DNA from: Bacteroides luhongzhouii
GTDB lineage: Bacteria; Bacteroidota; Bacteroidia; Bacteroidales; Bacteroidaceae
NCBI RefSeq assembly: GCF_009193295.2
Contig: NZ_CP059973.1
Span: 3,348,001-3,412,000 of the forward strand
DNA length: 64,000 bases
Direction of reading: 5' to 3'
Positions 53,367-63,201 of this stretch are shown here, piece by piece. The notes under the pieces are model-generated. The model worked only from the letters and a program-made list of their open reading frames with translations. It was not told the DNA's origin and searched no databases. Position numbers and translations under genes: made by a program. The stretch's first letter is position 1; every line of letters starts with the position of its first letter.

Positions 53367-56366
53367 ATGGAAAGTATGAAAAATAATATAATAAAAATAA
53401 GATCTTTCTTTTTCCTGCTTCTTGTGTTATGCGGGTGGGGAAGTGTACAAGCACAGCAAATGCTTACTGTGAAGGGTGTAGTGGTGGACGCATTAAAAGA
53501 ACCACTTCCCGGGGCTAGTGTTCAGGTAGTAGGAATGTCTACCGGTACGGTAACCGATTTAGATGGTAACTTTAATATTCAGGTTCCGAAAGGAAAAACG
53601 ATAGCTATTTCTTTTATAGGATATGTGACGCAGGAACTGACTGTAAATCAAAATCAGACAAATCTTACTATTCAGTTGAAAGACGACTCCAAACAGTTGA
53701 ACGAAGTAGTTGTAATTGGTTATGGAACAGTAGAAAAGAAAGATTTGACCGGTTCTATTCAATCTGTGACTAGCAAAGAATTAAGCAAACTGGTAACTAC
53801 TGATGTCACAGAAACACTGAACGGACGTGTAGGAGGTGTGCTTGTGAATAAGACATCCAATCGTCCCGGTTCGGATACAAAAATAGAAATTCGCGGTATT
53901 AACTCGTTCAATTTCTCAAATGAACCTTTGTACGTGATTGACGGTGTACCTTCTCAAACAGGAATGCGTCATTTGAACTCTGCCGATATTGAATCTATCG
54001 ACATATTGAAAGACGCATCTTCCAGTGCTATCTATGGTTCTCGTGGTGCAAACGGTGTTGTGATTATCACTACTAAAGGAGCTAACAAACGTCAGGGATT
54101 TAATATTGATTATTCGGGATATGTCGGTTTCAAGACACCTACCCGTATTCCTGAAATGATTGGTAATATGGGTAACGGTTTGGAATATGTAGACTATCGT
54201 ACCGCTTTGTGGAAGAAAAAATATGGGGATGCTTCATTAAGCCGTCCGGATTTTCTGACAGATGACGAGAAACGTCGTATTAAGTATGGCGAATATTATG
54301 ATTGGTTGCGCGAATTATCGCAGAATGCATTGACTACCAGTCACTCTATTTCCACCACTGGAGGTACGGACAAACTGTCTTTTTCTTTTGGCTTGGGATA
54401 TTTGAAAGATGATGGTATGATAGGTGATGAAAGTTTTGAACGTATCACAGCTAATATAGGGTTAGAATATCGTTTCTCAGATAAGTTCAAGACTGGTGTT
54501 AATAGCTATGTTTCTTTGAATAATACCAATGAAGGAGCGAATGATGCATTGGTTAATGCATACTTCCTACCACCGACAGTAAGTCCTTATGATAAGGATG
54601 GAAGCTACTTGTTTAATTGCCAACCGACTTCCAGTAAGATCAATCCGTTTGTTCAGATAGAAAACAATAAGAGAGAGAAGGAAGCTAATTATACTAACTT
54701 CTCCGGTTATCTGGAATATCAACCGATAAAAGGATTGAGCTTTAAGTCACAGATTGCCGTTCAGTACGATTCGGATGTTTATGGAGAATGGGTAGGTACA
54801 ATGACACAAGCCAAAGGAGGACTTAATGCACCGGAAGCTTACCGGAAGGAAGGACGGAATATGAACTGGGTGTGGGATAATATCATTACTTATGATAAAA
54901 CCTGGAAGAATATCCATCGTTTGAATGTTATCGGTTTATATAGTGCGCAGAAGGAAACTCATAAAGGTTCAGAAATGCGGGGAGATGGTTTGCCTTATAA
55001 TTCGGACTGGCATGCAATTGAGACTGCTGAAGAAATCCGTGATGTAAAAAGCTACTATTGGGAATCATCCATGCTTTCTTTCATGGGACGTGCTAATTAC
55101 ACATTGCTGGATCGTTACTTGTTTACTATAACAGGACGCTACGATGGAACTTCCCGTTTGGCTACCGGTAATCAATGGGGATTTATGCCATCGGCTGCTA
55201 TTGGTTGGCAGATGAAAAATGAGAACTTCCTGAAAGATGTAGACTGGCTGAATAGTTTGAAACTTCGTGTTAGCTGGGGTAGATCGGGAAACAATAGCAT
55301 CGACCATGATATTACTTGGACAAAGCTGGATCTGGCACACTATATCTATGGGGGAAAAGGTGAAAATGCGTTTGGATTAGGTGACCGGAAAGGTAACAAA
55401 AATCTTCGTTGGGAAATGACCTCAGAATGGAATTATGGTATTGACTTCGGTTTCCTGAATAATCGAATTAATGGTACAATTGATGTTTATAACCGTACTA
55501 CCAAGGATTTGATTTTCGCCCGTTCGGTAGGTAGCCTTAATGGTTATGGCTCTATTCTTGAAAATGTGGGAACATCATCCAATAAAGGTGTAGAAATAGG
55601 TTTGAACACAGTAAATATTTCTACTAAAGACTTTACTTGGAAAACAAACCTGACTTTCTCTCTAAACCGTAACAAGATTGTAGATCTATATGGTGATAAA
55701 AAGGATGATTTAGCCAACCGCTGGTTTATCGGTCAACCGATGAAAGTGATTTATGATTTAGAAAAGGTTGGAATCTGGCAAATAGAAGATAAGGAACTGG
55801 CAGCTAAATATGGGCAGGTGCCGGGACATATTCGTGTAGCTGATTTGGATGATAATTATGTAATTGATGAGCGCGACTATAAAGTACTCGGTACTCCGTC
55901 GCCCGATTGGACAGCAGGTATGACCAATACCTTTGCCTACAAGAATTGGGATTTATCTTTCTATATGTATGCTCGTATCGGTGGTATTTATAATGATGAC
56001 TTCACTTATATGTTTACTGCATGGGATAATGAACATTGGAATAAATTAAATGTAAACTACTGGACTCCGGAGAATCGTAGTAACGAGTACCAACAAATCG
56101 GCGCACAATCCTATCATACTCAGGTATTAGGTAAGATTTCCGGTTCATTCCTGAAAATACAGAATATCACCTTAGGTTATACCCTTCCGGAAACATGGAT
56201 GAAGAAAATGAAAATGAAAAATGCGCGTGCTTACATCAATGTTCAGAATCCGTTTACATTTACCGACTATCTCGGCCCGGATCCGGAAACGATTGGTGAA
56301 GATGTATACAAATCATTATCGCTCTATCCGATGACCTTTACTTTTGGAGTGAATTTAACCTTCTAA
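53367..56366 (+). CDS. SusC/RagA-type TonB-linked outer-membrane transporter
   Basis: 999 residues (996 if the second Met at 53376 is used, which has the more standard signal start). Signal peptide ending VQAQ; a CarboxypepD_reg domain (~33-110, VKGVVVDALKEPLPGASVQV); the SusC signature ELNEVVVIGYGTVEKKDLTG-like block near 113; a plug domain with IEIRGINSFNFSNEPLYVIDG and SAIYGSRGANGVVIITTKG; then a 22-strand barrel ending in TFGVNLTF. It imports glycans across the outer membrane with SusD. It is followed after 14 bases by the susD gene. Confidence 0.97.
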   Translation: MESMKNNIIKIRSFFFLLLVLCGWGSVQAQQMLTVKGVVVDALKEPLPGASVQVVGMSTGTVTDLDGNFNIQVPKGKTIAISFIGYVTQELTVNQNQTNLTIQLKDDSKQLNEVVVIGYGTVEKKDLTGSIQSVTSKELSKLVTTDVTETLNGRVGGVLVNKTSNRPGSDTKIEIRGINSFNFSNEPLYVIDGVPSQTGMRHLNSADIESIDILKDASSSAIYGSRGANGVVIITTKGANKRQGFNIDYSGYVGFKTPTRIPEMIGNMGNGLEYVDYRTALWKKKYGDASLSRPDFLTDDEKRRIKYGEYYDWLRELSQNALTTSHSISTTGGTDKLSFSFGLGYLKDDGMIGDESFERITANIGLEYRFSDKFKTGVNSYVSLNNTNEGANDALVNAYFLPPTVSPYDKDGSYLFNCQPTSSKINPFVQIENNKREKEANYTNFSGYLEYQPIKGLSFKSQIAVQYDSDVYGEWVGTMTQAKGGLNAPEAYRKEGRNMNWVWDNIITYDKTWKNIHRLNVIGLYSAQKETHKGSEMRGDGLPYNSDWHAIETAEEIRDVKSYYWESSMLSFMGRANYTLLDRYLFTITGRYDGTSRLATGNQWGFMPSAAIGWQMKNENFLKDVDWLNSLKLRVSWGRSGNNSIDHDITWTKLDLAHYIYGGKGENAFGLGDRKGNKNLRWEMTSEWNYGIDFGFLNNRINGTIDVYNRTTKDLIFARSVGSLNGYGSILENVGTSSNKGVEIGLNTVNISTKDFTWKTNLTFSLNRNKIVDLYGDKKDDLANRWFIGQPMKVIYDLEKVGIWQIEDKELAAKYGQVPGHIRVADLDDNYVIDERDYKVLGTPSPDWTAGMTNTFAYKNWDLSFYMYARIGGIYNDDFTYMFTAWDNEHWNKLNVNYWTPENRSNEYQQIGAQSYHTQVLGKISGSFLKIQNITLGYTLPETWMKKMKMKNARAYINVQNPFTFTDYLGPDPETIGEDVYKSLSLYPMTFTFGVNLTF

Positions 56367-56380
56367 ATACTTGAAACCTT

Positions 56381-58024
56381 ATGAAACGAGTAAAAAAACA
56401 AATTAAATATTTAGCACTGTTGGCAATATGTTTGCTAAGTGGTTGCTCTGATTTTCTGGATAGTTATAACCCTTCGGCAGTGACAGATGATTTCTATAAT
56501 ACCAAAGAAGGGCAGCGGAAGTTGTTAACTGATATTAATGCACGTTATCGTGATGTCTTTAACACGGGTGAGTTGCAGTATTATGGAACAGATATCTATA
56601 TGGCAATTTCGGAAGAACCGGCAGAGCGTATGTTTAACGGTTATGACAAGACTTTTAATTCAACAGCTCCCATCGTAGGCGATTACTGGAAAGTTCTCTA
56701 TAAGATTGTGCAGGAAAGCAATATTCTGTTGAATCGCTGTACGCCGGATATTGCAGGAAGCGATTATACTTCGCTGACTGCACAAGCCCGTTTCTTCCGG
56801 GCGATGGCTTACTACTATTTGGTAGAAACATTCGGTCCTGTGCCTTTGCTCACCGAAGAGAACACAAATGTTATCCAGCAGGCGGAGCGTACCGGTGAAC
56901 AGGCTATCTATACTTTTATCATTACCGAATTAAATGATATAAAAGATAAACTGGATATGACCACTATTTCGGCCGGAAAGGTAACTAATGCAGCGGTAAT
57001 ACACTTCTTAGGAAAAATGTATCTGACACGCGCTTATAAATCGTTTGCCGAAGCGGATGATTTTTCTAATGCGGCAATGACCTTCGATTTGTTGGTAGAG
57101 AATCCGGCTTCAGGTTATGCCTTGCAGGAAAATTATGCAGCTTTGTTTGATGAAAACAATCAGGCCAATTCAGAAGTGATCTGGGCTATTCAGTATGGAC
57201 TGGATAAGAATTATCGGGGTAGCGGAAATCCGCAACAGGCACAATTTGGATTTAATATTGTTGCATTGGAACCGGATTTGTTTATCAAGAACCAGAACGA
57301 TTATTCTAATATTTCCCGTAAATACTGGGTGAATCCCAAAGCGCATGAACTTTATACAGATCCGGAAGCAGATACTCGTTATGATGTGACTTTCAAACGT
57401 GAATATTACATAAACAACCCTGATAATGCTGATTATGGCAAGTTAGGAATCTATTTTCCCCGTTGGAACGATAAATCGGGCATGAGTAATAATGCGAAGA
57501 AGTTTTATCCATTCAAGCAAGATGATGAATATGTGTGGTATCCGCAATCTACAGCACTTCCTGTATTGGAAACGGCTTCAGACCGTATGCCGATGGTACA
57601 GAAGTTTAGTGATACTAAGATACAGTGGGGGGAAGGCGGTTCTCGTGAAGATGTCATTTTCCGTTTGGGAGATACTTACCTTTTGTGTGCTGAAGCTTAT
57701 CTGGGTGCCGGAAACAAAAAACTAGCTTTGGAGCGTATCAACAGTATACGTAAACGTGCTGCTAAAGATGCGGCTGCTTATGAGGCAATGAAATTGACGG
57801 ATCTGGATATAAACGTTATTATGGATGAGCGTGCTCGCGAATTAATGGGAGAACACGATCGTTGGTTTGATCTGAAACGTACTCAAACATTATTGACGCG
57901 CGTACCTGTGTACAATCCGTTTGTGGTGAAATATGATAATTTGAATGAAAATCATTTGGTACGTCCCATTCCACAAGATGAACGGAATAAGGTAGACGGA
58001 TTATCGCAGAATGAAGGTTATTGA
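56381..58024 (+). CDS. SusD/RagB-family nutrient-binding lipoprotein
   Basis: 547 residues with lipobox LLSGC (Cys ~22), then SDFLDSYNPSAVTDDFYNT. The TPR-like SusD core is shown by the Y-rich FRAMAYYYLVETFGPVPLL motif and the C-terminal family end RARELMGEHDRWFDLKRT... VRPIPQDERN. It caps the SusC barrel and binds glycan at the cell surface. It is encoded directly behind susC and 18 bases before the GxGYxYP gene. Confidence 0.96.
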   Translation: MKRVKKQIKYLALLAICLLSGCSDFLDSYNPSAVTDDFYNTKEGQRKLLTDINARYRDVFNTGELQYYGTDIYMAISEEPAERMFNGYDKTFNSTAPIVGDYWKVLYKIVQESNILLNRCTPDIAGSDYTSLTAQARFFRAMAYYYLVETFGPVPLLTEENTNVIQQAERTGEQAIYTFIITELNDIKDKLDMTTISAGKVTNAAVIHFLGKMYLTRAYKSFAEADDFSNAAMTFDLLVENPASGYALQENYAALFDENNQANSEVIWAIQYGLDKNYRGSGNPQQAQFGFNIVALEPDLFIKNQNDYSNISRKYWVNPKAHELYTDPEADTRYDVTFKREYYINNPDNADYGKLGIYFPRWNDKSGMSNNAKKFYPFKQDDEYVWYPQSTALPVLETASDRMPMVQKFSDTKIQWGEGGSREDVIFRLGDTYLLCAEAYLGAGNKKLALERINSIRKRAAKDAAAYEAMKLTDLDINVIMDERARELMGEHDRWFDLKRTQTLLTRVPVYNPFVVKYDNLNENHLVRPIPQDERNKVDGLSQNEGY

Positions 58025-58042
58025 TTAATAGTTAACTAACAA

Positions 58043-59947
58043 ATGAAAGAATTAATGATGAAAACAACTATATGTGGTGCCGCACTGCTGTTGAGCCTTA
58101 CGATGGCTAGCTGTGAAGTGTACGAATCACCGGAAATCAATCAGGGGTTGAATGAAGAAAATAACACGTCCCTTTATGCAGATGCCTATGACCCGATCAG
58201 TAATGTAGGGCAATACTATATGCCCGAAATGAAAGTGAAGCCGAAAAAATACTGGAACTGTGTGGAAGTAGTGACGGTAGGCAGTCGCAACGAATTGGGG
58301 CAGACGGATAAGATGCGCGGATTGCAGTATCACCTGCTGTGCCAGTCATTGGCAGGATTGACCAACCGTGCCGTGGAACAGGGAAAAAGCGAAATAGCCG
58401 TATGGCTGCACGATCACGGTGGCAGTGACTCTTATAAACTCTCCGAACAAGCGCTTAAAGATATGGGTATTCATGAACAGGGAAGGCAGAGCGGATTGGA
58501 GCTGGCGCGTAATGATTATGGCCCATCTGATGGAGTAACTATTCAGTTAAAAGGAATGTTCGATGGATATGTTTTAACGGATATTGAGAATAATCCGGAG
58601 AGTGGAGTGGTAGCTTCCGTAGCTTCTCATGTTTATAATTCAATAATCGTAGATGTTCGTGATAAAGAATATTATGAAGAAGCCGGATACACCATGAAGT
58701 ATGATGCAAGAAGCAAAACTACTGCTCAAGCATGGGCTGAGTTCAAAGATAAGTGTAGCAATAAAGCGTTGGTAATCATGCCCGTTCAGACCGGTGAGTT
58801 GCGTGAGTTTGCCATCAAGAACGAGTTTTTCGTGCTCAACCTCAATAAGCGTCAGGGCAGTTCGCTTGGCGGACAAAATACAGCATTGCTGAAAGAAATT
58901 TTAGCATGGTTGGAACCGAATGCTCCTGTTTTTGGATGGGAACAAGGAGTGAGCGAAGATGCTTTTGTTGATTTGGTTTCCAAGAGCGGACATCCAATGA
59001 TTCCTTGTGACTGGAGTTACAATCATTCGTTGACTTCTTTACTCTATTCTCAACGACAAAAATCTACATTGGCACATGTTAAGAATCCGCAGTTTCTTGA
59101 TTATACAAAGAAAAAGAATTTCGTTTCCTTTTTCCTTTCAGATGGTGACAACATACAATGGATGATGAATGACTTCAAAGATTTTTATAATGCGCCAGAA
59201 TCGGAAGAAGTACGAATGACGTATGGTATGGCAGCTTCGGTACTTCCAATGATGGCACCGGCACAATTTGATAATCTGTTGAGCCAGCAAAAACCAAATT
59301 GTTCTATTTTGGAAATGTTGGGAGGTGGTTACTATTATGTAGACAACTATAGCGAGAATGGCGATCGGGCGAAGAATCTGAAAGTTGTAGCCGAACGTTT
59401 GTCCGCTCATATGCGTCAACACCGCGTGAAACTTTTGGGAGTGATGGCTATGAATGTGAAATCTGAAGCTGCTAAAGAAGCATTTCAGGCTTATGTAGAT
59501 GCGAATGATCAGTTGGAAGGTATCGTGGCACTTCAGTATAGCCCTTACGCAGGTGGTGAAGGAGATGTTATCTGGGTAACAAATAAGGCGGGCTATGATA
59601 TTCCGGTTATTACAGTGAAATATTCTTTATGGAATTTCGGTAACCGGAACACAGAACGTGAAGGAACCCCTGCATATATTGCCGGAAAGTTGAAACAGGA
59701 AGCACAACAGGAAAGTTTTTCTGTAGTATGTGTACACGCATGGAGTAATTTCTCAGATCATGGAAAAACAGAAGATCCGTTGATAGAGAACCAATCCGGT
59801 GATATCCGTGGAGCTGGAGCGGCTAAACTCTGTGCAGGACATCTGAATGATACTTTTGAAGTGGTAAATATGCAGGAACTGGTATGGCGTTTACGCATGA
59901 GCCAGCGTCCGGAACAGACCAAGAAGTATCTGACTGAAGTATTTTAA
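58043..59947 (+). CDS. GxGYxYP family lipoprotein, putative glycoside-active
   Basis: 634 residues with lipobox TMASC. The GxGYxYP-type C-terminal domain is shown by FFLSDGDNIQWMM, ASVLPMMAP and the name-giving GGGYYYVDNYS (here GxGYYYV, with V for the final P). An N-terminal domain (~35-220, YYMPEMKVKPKKYWNCVEVVTVG) precedes it. The family is found in PULs and is described as a putative glycoside hydrolase, with no activity proven to my knowledge. Downstream of susD, 100 bases before the GH92 gene. Substrate to be inferred from GH92: a mannose-containing glycan. Confidence 0.85.
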   Translation: MKELMMKTTICGAALLLSLTMASCEVYESPEINQGLNEENNTSLYADAYDPISNVGQYYMPEMKVKPKKYWNCVEVVTVGSRNELGQTDKMRGLQYHLLCQSLAGLTNRAVEQGKSEIAVWLHDHGGSDSYKLSEQALKDMGIHEQGRQSGLELARNDYGPSDGVTIQLKGMFDGYVLTDIENNPESGVVASVASHVYNSIIVDVRDKEYYEEAGYTMKYDARSKTTAQAWAEFKDKCSNKALVIMPVQTGELREFAIKNEFFVLNLNKRQGSSLGGQNTALLKEILAWLEPNAPVFGWEQGVSEDAFVDLVSKSGHPMIPCDWSYNHSLTSLLYSQRQKSTLAHVKNPQFLDYTKKKNFVSFFLSDGDNIQWMMNDFKDFYNAPESEEVRMTYGMAASVLPMMAPAQFDNLLSQQKPNCSILEMLGGGYYYVDNYSENGDRAKNLKVVAERLSAHMRQHRVKLLGVMAMNVKSEAAKEAFQAYVDANDQLEGIVALQYSPYAGGEGDVIWVTNKAGYDIPVITVKYSLWNFGNRNTEREGTPAYIAGKLKQEAQQESFSVVCVHAWSNFSDHGKTEDPLIENQSGDIRGAGAAKLCAGHLNDTFEVVNMQELVWRLRMSQRPEQTKKYLTEVF

Positions 59948-59957
59948 TTAATCTGGT

Positions 59958-60026
59958 TTTCACAAGCTTTTTGCATAGCTTTTCCTTTTTAGTATAAAAT
60001 GGCAGTCATGTGGAAAGCTTGTGAAA
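59958..60026 (+). repeat. inverted repeat between GxGYxYP and GH92 genes
   Basis: Two 13-base perfect arms (59958-59970 and 60014-60026, TTTCACAAGCTTT with AAAGCTTGTGAAA) separated by 43 bases, just before the GH92 start at 60049. It may fold in the PUL mRNA and set the ratio of GH92 to upstream genes, or be a regulator site. Confidence 0.55.
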
Positions 60027-60048
60027 CTTAAGCAAACAACAATAGATC

Positions 60049-62325
60049 ATGGTTACAAGATTGTTTTTCTTATCAATTTGTCTTCCTTTTCTGCTCACTT
60101 CGTGCCAGCAGTCAAAGAAGGCTGTAGAGTTCGTAGACTACGTGAATCCTCTGATGGGTACCGAGTCTACTTTTGCATTTTCGCACGGTAATACTTATCC
60201 TGCCGTAGCGGTGCCTTGGGGAATGAATTTCTGGAGTCCGCAGACGGGAGAGAATGGTAGCGGATGGATGTATATGTATACTGACAGCCTGATGCGAGGT
60301 TTCAGACAAACGCATCAACCCAGTCCCTGGATAAATGACTATGGTACATTCTCCATAATGCCACTTGCCGGGGAACTCAAAATGAGTCATAAAGAGCGTC
60401 AGGTCCCTTTCTCTCATGAACAGGAGAAGGCGACTCCTTACAACTACAGTGTCACGTTCAAGAATGGTTTGCAAACCTCTCTTTCAGCTACTTCCCGTGG
60501 AGCTGTATTGGAAGTTTCTTTCCCCGAGAAGCAAGGTCAGTATGTAGTAGTGGATGCTTACAGTGGGGGGAGTTCAATAACGATTGATCCGGAAAAACGA
60601 AGGGTAAAGGGAGCGTCACGTTATAATAATGGAGGTGTACCCGATAGCTTCGCTAATTATTTTATGATGGAATTTAGTCATCCTGTCATAGAATACGGCA
60701 CGTACAATGGAGATACTTTGTTGCATCATCAAACTGATGTTGCAGCCGATTATACTTGTGCATATCTGAAATTTGATGTTCCGGCAGGGGAAAAGTTGAC
60801 TATACGCACAGCTTCTTCTTTTATCAGTCCTGAACAGGCCGTCATTAATTTTAATCGTGAAGTTGCTGATGCCGATGTGAAACTCGTCAGTAACAAAGCC
60901 CGTGAGCAGTGGAATACCTACTTGGGACGTGTAGACGCAGAAGGAGGGACGGACGAACAACTTCGTACTTTCTATTCCTGTTTGTATCGGACATTACTCT
61001 TTCCGCGTGAATTCTATGAATTTGATTCACAGGGAAATCCTGTTTATTATAGTCCTTATGACGGTAATGTACATGATGGTTATATGTATACTGATAATGG
61101 TTTCTGGGATACGTTCCGTGCGGTTCATCCATTATTCACGTTACTTTATCCGGAAGTTTCGGAGCGTGTCACTCAATCTATTATTAATGCTTACAATGAA
61201 AGTGGCTTTATGCCGGAGTGGGCTAGTCCCGGTCACCGCGGTTGTATGATTGGTAATAATTCTATATCTTTATTGGTAGATGCATGGATGAAAGGTATTC
61301 GGACAGTAGATGCGGAGAAAGCACTGGAAGCAATGATTCATCAGACACAAGCCCGTCATGCAGAAATTGCTTCTGTTGGGCGTGATGGTTTTGAATATTA
61401 TGACAAACTTGGTTATGTACCTTATCCGGAAATACCTGAAGCTACAGCCAAAACATTAGAATATGCCTATGCAGACTGGTGTATAGCCCGTTTTGCCGAA
61501 TCATTGGGCAAACAAGATATTGCAGACAAATATTATCAGAAAGCCCAAAACTACCGTAATCTTTATTATCCGGAACATGGCTTTATGTGGACGAAAAATG
61601 CTAAAGGCGAATGGCGTGATAACTTTGATGCGACGGAATGGGGAGGTCCTTTTACTGAAGGAAGCTCCTGGCATTGGACATGGAGTGTATTCCACGACCC
61701 GGAAGGTCTGTCGCAATTGATGGGTGGACATGAACCGATGAGTGCTCGTCTTGACTCTATGTTTGTAGCCCCGAACACTTACAATTATGGAACTTATGGT
61801 TTTGTTATCCACGAAATAGCTGAAATGGTTGCTTTAAATATGGGGCAATACGCACATGGTAATCAGCCGATACAGCATGGCATTTATTTGTATGATTATA
61901 TCGGTCAGCCTTGGAAGGCGCAGTATCATCTTCGGGAGGTGATGGATAAACTTTACAACTCCGGAAGCAAAGGTTATTGTGGAGATGAAGATAACGGACA
62001 AACATCAGCTTGGTATGTGTTTTCTGCAATGGGCTTTTATCCGGTTTGCCCTGGAATGCCTGAATATGCGGTAGGCTCTCCGTTATTTAACAAAGTAACC
62101 CTTCACCTTCCTGAAGGTAAGACTTTTGTCGTTTCGGCAAAAGATAATGCGGCGGATCGTCCCTATATAAAGAAAGCTTTGTTGAATGGGAAAGAATACA
62201 CCCACAACTATTTAACGCATGATGAACTGAAGCAAGGTGGCGAACTAACTCTGTCGATGGATAGTGTGCCGAATTTGCGGCGAGGTACCCAACCGACAGA
62301 TTTACCCTATTCTTATTCCAAATAG
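60049..62325 (+). CDS. GH92 family alpha-mannosidase, lipoprotein
   Basis: 758 residues with lipobox LLTSC (Cys ~19). GH92 landmarks: VNPLMGTESTFAFSHGNTYPA, the GFRQTHQPSPWINDYG loop, TFYSCLYRTLLFPREFYE, DNGFWDTFRAVHPLFTLLYPE, and GDEDNGQTSAWYVFSAMGFYPVCPG near the C-terminus, which holds catalytic acids and Ca2+ ligands. GH92 enzymes are Ca-dependent exo-alpha-mannosidases acting on N-glycan or yeast mannan linkages (usually alpha-1,2). It is surface- or periplasm-facing and is the last gene of the PUL, followed by a hairpin at 62354. Confidence 0.96.
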   Translation: MVTRLFFLSICLPFLLTSCQQSKKAVEFVDYVNPLMGTESTFAFSHGNTYPAVAVPWGMNFWSPQTGENGSGWMYMYTDSLMRGFRQTHQPSPWINDYGTFSIMPLAGELKMSHKERQVPFSHEQEKATPYNYSVTFKNGLQTSLSATSRGAVLEVSFPEKQGQYVVVDAYSGGSSITIDPEKRRVKGASRYNNGGVPDSFANYFMMEFSHPVIEYGTYNGDTLLHHQTDVAADYTCAYLKFDVPAGEKLTIRTASSFISPEQAVINFNREVADADVKLVSNKAREQWNTYLGRVDAEGGTDEQLRTFYSCLYRTLLFPREFYEFDSQGNPVYYSPYDGNVHDGYMYTDNGFWDTFRAVHPLFTLLYPEVSERVTQSIINAYNESGFMPEWASPGHRGCMIGNNSISLLVDAWMKGIRTVDAEKALEAMIHQTQARHAEIASVGRDGFEYYDKLGYVPYPEIPEATAKTLEYAYADWCIARFAESLGKQDIADKYYQKAQNYRNLYYPEHGFMWTKNAKGEWRDNFDATEWGGPFTEGSSWHWTWSVFHDPEGLSQLMGGHEPMSARLDSMFVAPNTYNYGTYGFVIHEIAEMVALNMGQYAHGNQPIQHGIYLYDYIGQPWKAQYHLREVMDKLYNSGSKGYCGDEDNGQTSAWYVFSAMGFYPVCPGMPEYAVGSPLFNKVTLHLPEGKTFVVSAKDNAADRPYIKKALLNGKEYTHNYLTHDELKQGGELTLSMDSVPNLRRGTQPTDLPYSYSK

Positions 62326-62353
62326 TTTCAGGAGGTTTTAGTTCCTTTTTATT

Positions 62354-62397
62354 GACCGATACAGAAAGAATCCGGAAGGACTTGATCTGTATCGGTC
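62354..62397 (+). terminator. hairpin at the end of the PUL operon
   Basis: A perfect 12-bp stem (GACCGATACAGA with TCTGTATCGGTC) and 20-base loop, 28 bases after the GH92 stop. The T-tract is poor, so termination may be incomplete or factor-assisted. Confidence 0.65.
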
Positions 62398-62445
62398 CTA
62401 TTATAGGAATTTATTAATAGGCTTTGTCTTTGCTATTTCTTTTGT

Positions 62446-62453
62446 TACCTTTG
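62446..62453 (+). promoter_or_regulatory. -7 element of the ECF sigma gene
   Basis: TACCTTTG, an exact TAnnTTTG match, with a leader of ~16 bases before the ATG at 62473. Confidence 0.6.
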
Positions 62454-62472
62454 TGGAGCTAATACGAGATTT

Positions 62473-63054
62473 ATGATACATTCTTTAAATTCTTCCGACT
62501 CTAAAACGGCGCAAAAGCTTTTTTCTAAGCTTTATGTTTCTTATTATGCCCGTTTAGTGCGTTTTGCTTCTCTTTATGTGGGGGCTATGGGAGATGCAGA
62601 GAATATAGTGCAAGATTTCTTTCTTTATTTGTGGGAGCGCAAAGAAATTCTTCAGGAGCTTCAACACCCCGATGCATATCTTTTTTCCGCTGTCAAGCAC
62701 CGCTGTCTGAATTTCCTTCGTTCACAACTTTCTGTGGTAGACCGCAGACAACCACTTTCTGATATTATAGAGCAGGAATTTAAATTGAAGCTCTACAGTT
62801 TGCAATTACTCGATGACACTCAAATGTCAATAGATGAAGTAGAAAAACATATCTACCGTGCTATTAACAATTTGCCGGAACGTTGCCGGGAAATATTTGT
62901 TATGAGCAAACTAAAAGGAATGAAATACCGTGAAATAGCTGAATCGCTTGGTATTTCGCAGAATACGGTGGAAGGACAAATGGCTATTGCATTAAAAAAA
63001 CTCCGTGAAGAATTACGCCATTGCATGCCTTTATTGCTTTTATTTGGAATCTAA
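62473..63054 (+). CDS. ECF RNA polymerase sigma factor (sigma-70 family)
   Basis: 193 residues. Region 2 (~15-85) includes RLVRFASLYVGAMGDAENIVQDFFLYLW and the LFSAVKHRCLNFLR helix; region 4 (~130-182) includes NNLPERCREIFVMSKLKGMKYREIAESLGIS and NTVEGQMAIALKKL, a helix-turn-helix that reads the -35 equivalent. It is the Bacteroides type that works with a FecR anti-sigma encoded next and a SusC-type receptor with an extended N-terminus. The following FecR gene and the position after a PUL suggest that a second PUL starts here and continues past the window. Confidence 0.93.
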   Translation: MIHSLNSSDSKTAQKLFSKLYVSYYARLVRFASLYVGAMGDAENIVQDFFLYLWERKEILQELQHPDAYLFSAVKHRCLNFLRSQLSVVDRRQPLSDIIEQEFKLKLYSLQLLDDTQMSIDEVEKHIYRAINNLPERCREIFVMSKLKGMKYREIAESLGISQNTVEGQMAIALKKLREELRHCMPLLLLFGI

Positions 63055-63201
63055 AATACTCCCTCTGCTCATTTATTGAGAATGGCGAACTCCTCCTTTC
63101 TATAATCTATATTTATTCTCTTTTTATTTTTCTCTGATTTTTTTCATTTTCTTTTGGTGGTAAATTCAAGTTACTGTGTCTTCTTATTAAAAGTGTGCAA
63201 T

